Source: Bradyrhizobium sp. OK095
Lineage (GTDB): Bacteria; Pseudomonadota; Alphaproteobacteria; Rhizobiales; Xanthobacteraceae
Assembly: GCF_900109945.1 (NCBI RefSeq)
Contig: NZ_FOBX01000003.1
Coordinates: forward strand, 310,001-374,000
Direction: 5' to 3'
DNA length: 64,000 nt
Shown here: positions 62,954 through 64,000 of the stretch, in pieces
How positions within the stretch are numbered: the first letter of the stretch is position 1
Layout of the letters: every line of letters starts with the position of its first letter
Notes under the pieces: generated by a model
Database searches by the model: none
The model's input: the letters and a program-made list of their open reading frames with translations, nothing else
What the model was told of the DNA's origin: nothing
Position numbers and translations under genes: made by a program

Positions 62954-63981
62954 GTGTCCCTCCGGTCGAGGGGCACATCGTATATAGGGCGCGCGCGTAG
63001 TTCTGGACTAAAGCGACGAACGATCTCGTCGGTCCAAGCGGCAATAGCTTCCTCCTGAACAGCGAGGCTGCGTTCTCGTTCGATATCGCGGGTCAGTCGT
63101 TGTTCGACCGGAGTAAACACCTGGATGCGTAGCGGCACCATACGCAACGGGAAGTTGGGTTCGATCGCCTGCAGGCGGTCCAAGAGATCAGCGACACCTT
63201 GAGTGACGCCATCCGTATTAGGTGAAGTCAGCGTCACATAACCGTAGAGATCGAGGCCAAGCTTGAGTAGCTGATGCAGAACCTCGAACTGACGATCGTA
63301 TCCGCGCGGGGCAGCGCGAGTGTTGAATGTAAATGAGCTCGCATCGAAGCCTTTGATGCAGCAGACTCGGCCATAGTTTCGATAGCTACGCAGGAGATTC
63401 AGGTCTTCGCGCGAAACCGCGTCGAATAGATATGTGGTGCTGAGATTGTCATCGGTCCACAGATAGGTGGTCTCATGGAGGCCCGCGTTCATCAATGCGC
63501 GCATCATCCAAGGGGTCCATTCCGGCACTAGGTCGGGTGACCCACCTGACAGATCAATGATCCGTGGCGCGTCGGGAATTTGCTGATACAGGCCGACGAG
63601 GTCTGCAGCTGTGAACCACTCGGAGCGGTTGACGTCGGCCTTTAGTAATTCCTCAGGCACAAAGCAGTACCAGCAGCGCCAGGCGCAAGCAGCGTTCTGG
63701 AAAACAAGGGCCGTCATCAATTCGGGGACAGCGGCTAGGCCGAGGGCGCGGCAGGCAGGCGCTATTGGGAGAGGATTCTGAGGCCAGCCGTCGGCGGTTG
63801 CCAAACGAAAATGACGGACGCGGCCATAACCGTTACAATTAGCTGGAAGTGTTAGGTCGATCTCCTGACCTGATCCTGTGAGGCGGGAGATCAGAATGCG
63901 GCCGCTCTCGATATCAATCGCCCGGGCGCGTAGCCGCGCCGCGAAACGTTCCGTATCGATGAGCTTTGCCGGACCAGTCAC
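62944..63981 (-). CDS. Radical SAM protein, first gene of the four-gene cassette
   Basis: 345 residues from a GTG at 63981; the frame stays open to the window edge, so the true start may lie outside. Cys99, Cys103 and Cys106 in CAWRCWYC form the CxxxCxxC cluster site. DLSGGSPDLVPEW is the glycine-rich SAM contact. A C-terminal extension holds several extra cysteine-free helices. The reaction is unknown. It leads an operon with a methyltransferase-like protein, an ASCH protein and a kinase. Confidence 0.8.
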   Translation of the reverse strand: MTGPAKLIDTERFAARLRARAIDIESGRILISRLTGSGQEIDLTLPANCNGYGRVRHFRLATADGWPQNPLPIAPACRALGLAAVPELMTALVFQNAACAWRCWYCFVPEELLKADVNRSEWFTAADLVGLYQQIPDAPRIIDLSGGSPDLVPEWTPWMMRALMNAGLHETTYLWTDDNLSTTYLFDAVSREDLNLLRSYRNYGRVCCIKGFDASSFTFNTRAAPRGYDRQFEVLHQLLKLGLDLYGYVTLTSPNTDGVTQGVADLLDRLQAIEPNFPLRMVPLRIQVFTPVEQRLTRDIERERSLAVQEEAIAAWTDEIVRRFSPELRARPIYDVPLDRRDTWS

Positions 63982-64000
63982 GGGCTTAAGGCCTCTGGTT

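Overview
The window is GC-rich alphaproteobacterial chromosome. Gene content (valine catabolism, polar amino-acid ABC transport, guaB, guaA, rlmE) and the style of its short intergenic palindromes fit Bradyrhizobium or a close relative. This assignment is inferred from the sequence alone. No rRNA, tRNA or CRISPR array was recognised.

Layout. 1-8.6 kb: a TetR fragment, a LysR regulator and a tight operon with the distal steps of valine breakdown (isobutyryl-CoA dehydrogenase, 3-hydroxyisobutyryl-CoA hydrolase, mmsB, mmsA), continuing into an acyl-CoA synthetase and a MaoC-type dehydratase. 8.8-20.3 kb: an SDR, a flavoprotein, a D-amino-acid PLP enzyme, an ABC-F ATPase, a YaiI-type protein, a MaoC-like protein, a lone CoxL-type molybdoenzyme, Ppx/GppA, RlmE and an OmpA-like protein. 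20.5-32.3 kb: a large exported TPR-CHAT protease-like protein, an MFS exporter, guaB, a chemoreceptor and a quinone-type oxidoreductase. 32.3-39.1 kb: an eight-gene minus-strand operon joining a polar amino-acid ABC importer with a PLP deaminase, a RidA-type protein, a zinc deacylase and a LacI regulator; a perfect 16-bp LacI-like palindrome lies in front of its first gene. 39.2-47.2 kb: mostly housekeeping genes, ending in guaA.

47.2-60.6 kb is accessory. A 67-bp imperfect copy of the end of guaA lies 2.7 kb downstream of guaA. Between the two copies are a KAP-type P-loop NTPase, an IS3-like remnant and a decayed MerR gene, which together look like an island remnant in the guaA 3' attachment site. 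A ~500-bp MerR duplication brackets the right boundary; its second copy is intact and overlaps a carboxymuconolactone decarboxylase gene. Then come an M6 metalloprotease, a semialdehyde dehydrogenase, a serine hydrolase and several regulator-enzyme pairs, including a TetR/FAD-monooxygenase pair with two tandem palindromic operators.

60.6-64 kb is the most unusual part. Four overlapping minus-strand genes encode a radical SAM protein, a DPPW-motif methyltransferase-like protein, an ASCH-domain protein and a small P-loop kinase. The block is visibly richer in A/T than its neighbours. I know of no named pathway with this combination; it is the best candidate for an undescribed nucleic-acid or nucleotide modification, or defence, system. 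It may extend past the window edge.
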